Shown piece by piece: positions 32,304-32,948 of a stretch of DNA of 32,948 nt (position 1 is the stretch's first letter; each line of letters opens with the position of its first letter). The stretch lies in NCBI GenBank assembly GCA_016191555.1, contig JACPVX010000022.1:1-32948 (forward strand), written 5' to 3'. This DNA is from Bacteroidota bacterium (lineage in GTDB: Bacteria > Bacteroidota > Bacteroidia > Cytophagales > Cyclobacteriaceae). The notes beneath the pieces are model-generated. The model was not told where the DNA came from and made no database searches. It was given only the letters and a program-made list of their open reading frames with translations. A program made the position numbers and the translations under genes.

Positions 32304-32948
32304 TTCGGGGACTCTGCCAGCTCGTTTAAACTCGTTTCGTCAATTCAATATTTTTAGTTTTCACTATCACTTATCTGACGCATGGGGAATTTGGAAAGTG
32401 TTGTGATCTAAATTACCTAAAAAAATAGGTATATAGATTGAATAATCCGAGGGGTGCGTTGTGATGGGGTTCTTTAGCTGTGAGTTGCTAAATGGAAAGG
32501 AAGGTTTTGGGTAGAGTAACTTATGAGGCAAATTAGACTAACGGTTTCGATGTACTTAACTGCAAACGAAGGACAGCAATTGAGACTAACATAAGCTACT
32601 GATAGCTAAAAAAATTATTGGATTATGTCAAATGGGTCAAAAGTTTGCCAAAAATCGGCTTGGTGGGTGCCGAAGGTTGGAGAGCAAGTAAAAACGCTGT
32701 ATAATATTTAGTCATTTATTAGTGTAACTAAACGATAAAAACGATAGATAGCCAATTCAAATATTGCATGTATAATTTAGATTTGGAATAACAAAAGCAA
32801 TCTTGTGTAAATAAAATTTTAATTAAATAAAGAGAAAAAGGATGAAATTATGTTTAAATTACAAAACAAATAATAATCAATCAATCAATTTTTGTTTGTT
32901 GTTTTATTTAAAATTTGATCTTTTATTCGCAGAGAAATACAAAAACCA
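32304..32948. other. 645-bp AT-rich region without a supported gene
   Basis: Apart from direct-repeat copy 2 (32551-32607) and a related AAATTAGACTAACG at about 32530-32543, I see no gene or RNA. TAGATTTG at 32778-32785 matches a -7 box but without a well-placed -33. The last ~100 bp contains an ATCAATCAATCAAT run and T-rich tracts and may be the upstream region of a gene beyond the window. Confidence 0.6.
32551..32607 (+). repeat. 57-bp direct repeat, copy 2
   Basis: TGTACTTAACTGCAAACG ... TGATAGCT, 47/57 identical to 31638-31694 and in the same orientation, 913 bp away. Together the copies bracket the 184-residue membrane-protein gene. Confidence 0.8.

Noticed and set aside
31638..32607. 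Integron attC sites around the cassette-like gene
   Set aside because: GTTAGTC/GACTAAC-like strings occur in the repeats, but they do not fit GTTRRRY/RYYYAAC. The repeats are not long palindromes, and no integrase is in the window.
32842..32948. Open frame from ATG 32842 to the window end (MKLCLNYKTNNNQ...)
   Set aside because: It has only 35 codons in very AT-rich sequence, no family resemblance, and low-complexity Asn/Phe/Leu content. It may be chance and cannot be judged without the sequence to the right.

Overview
The window looks like chromosomal DNA of a Bacteroidota bacterium, most likely a Cytophagales relative. The evidence is a type IX secretion C-terminal domain on a secreted FG-GAP protein, a bacillithiol gene (bshC), the Bacteroidota-specific rpmB-rpmG-DUF4295-ftsY order, the DUF6048/DUF6452 pair beside rimO, several promoters of the TAnnTTTG type, and start codons mostly without Shine-Dalgarno sequences. 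I support 34 genes, including one tiny ribosomal-cluster gene, one truncated gene and a toxin-antitoxin pair.

Layout. 1-400: an omega-amidase-type nitrilase gene cut off after 96 codons, joined to unrelated sequence at the window edge. 487-3031 (-): murF, a CHRD-like lipoprotein and a DUF2461 protein. 3121-5990 (+): a T9SS-sorted FG-GAP protein and a HAD phosphatase. 6046-8262 (-): two exported proteins of unknown function. 8355-11594 (-): a TPR sensor histidine kinase, a two-helix membrane protein and a LuxR-type response regulator, with two near-identical inverted repeats at matching positions. 11778-13405 (+): rpmB, rpmG, DUF4295, terminator, ftsY. 13509-14658 (-) and 14749-16059 (+): DUF6048/DUF6452 and divergent rimO. 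16164-18712 (+): bshC, 5-formyl-THF cyclo-ligase and a coiled-coil protein. 18713-25771 (-): aguA and aguB (agmatine to putrescine) with a four-helix-bundle gene between them, an S9 peptidase lipoprotein, a GC-rich intergenic block, an EamA transporter, a RelE/ParE-type toxin with its antitoxin, and a tRNA-dihydrouridine synthase. 25852-27611 (+): a CPBP protease translationally coupled to cdsA. 28010-29284 (+): glutamate dehydrogenase. 29339-30874 (-): a phytoene-desaturase-like FAD oxidoreductase.

31000-32948 is the accessory end of the window. It has a phase-locked 21-bp tandem array that passes directly into a second, strongly decayed array of about 32-bp units. After these comes a single AT-rich membrane-protein gene lying between two 57-bp imperfect direct repeats, then about 640 bp of AT-rich sequence with no convincing gene. 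This repeat-plus-cassette region and the paired operator-like palindromes at the two-component locus are the best candidates for something undescribed. The rest is mainly ordinary housekeeping sequence. All assignments come from reading the sequence; no database search was run.
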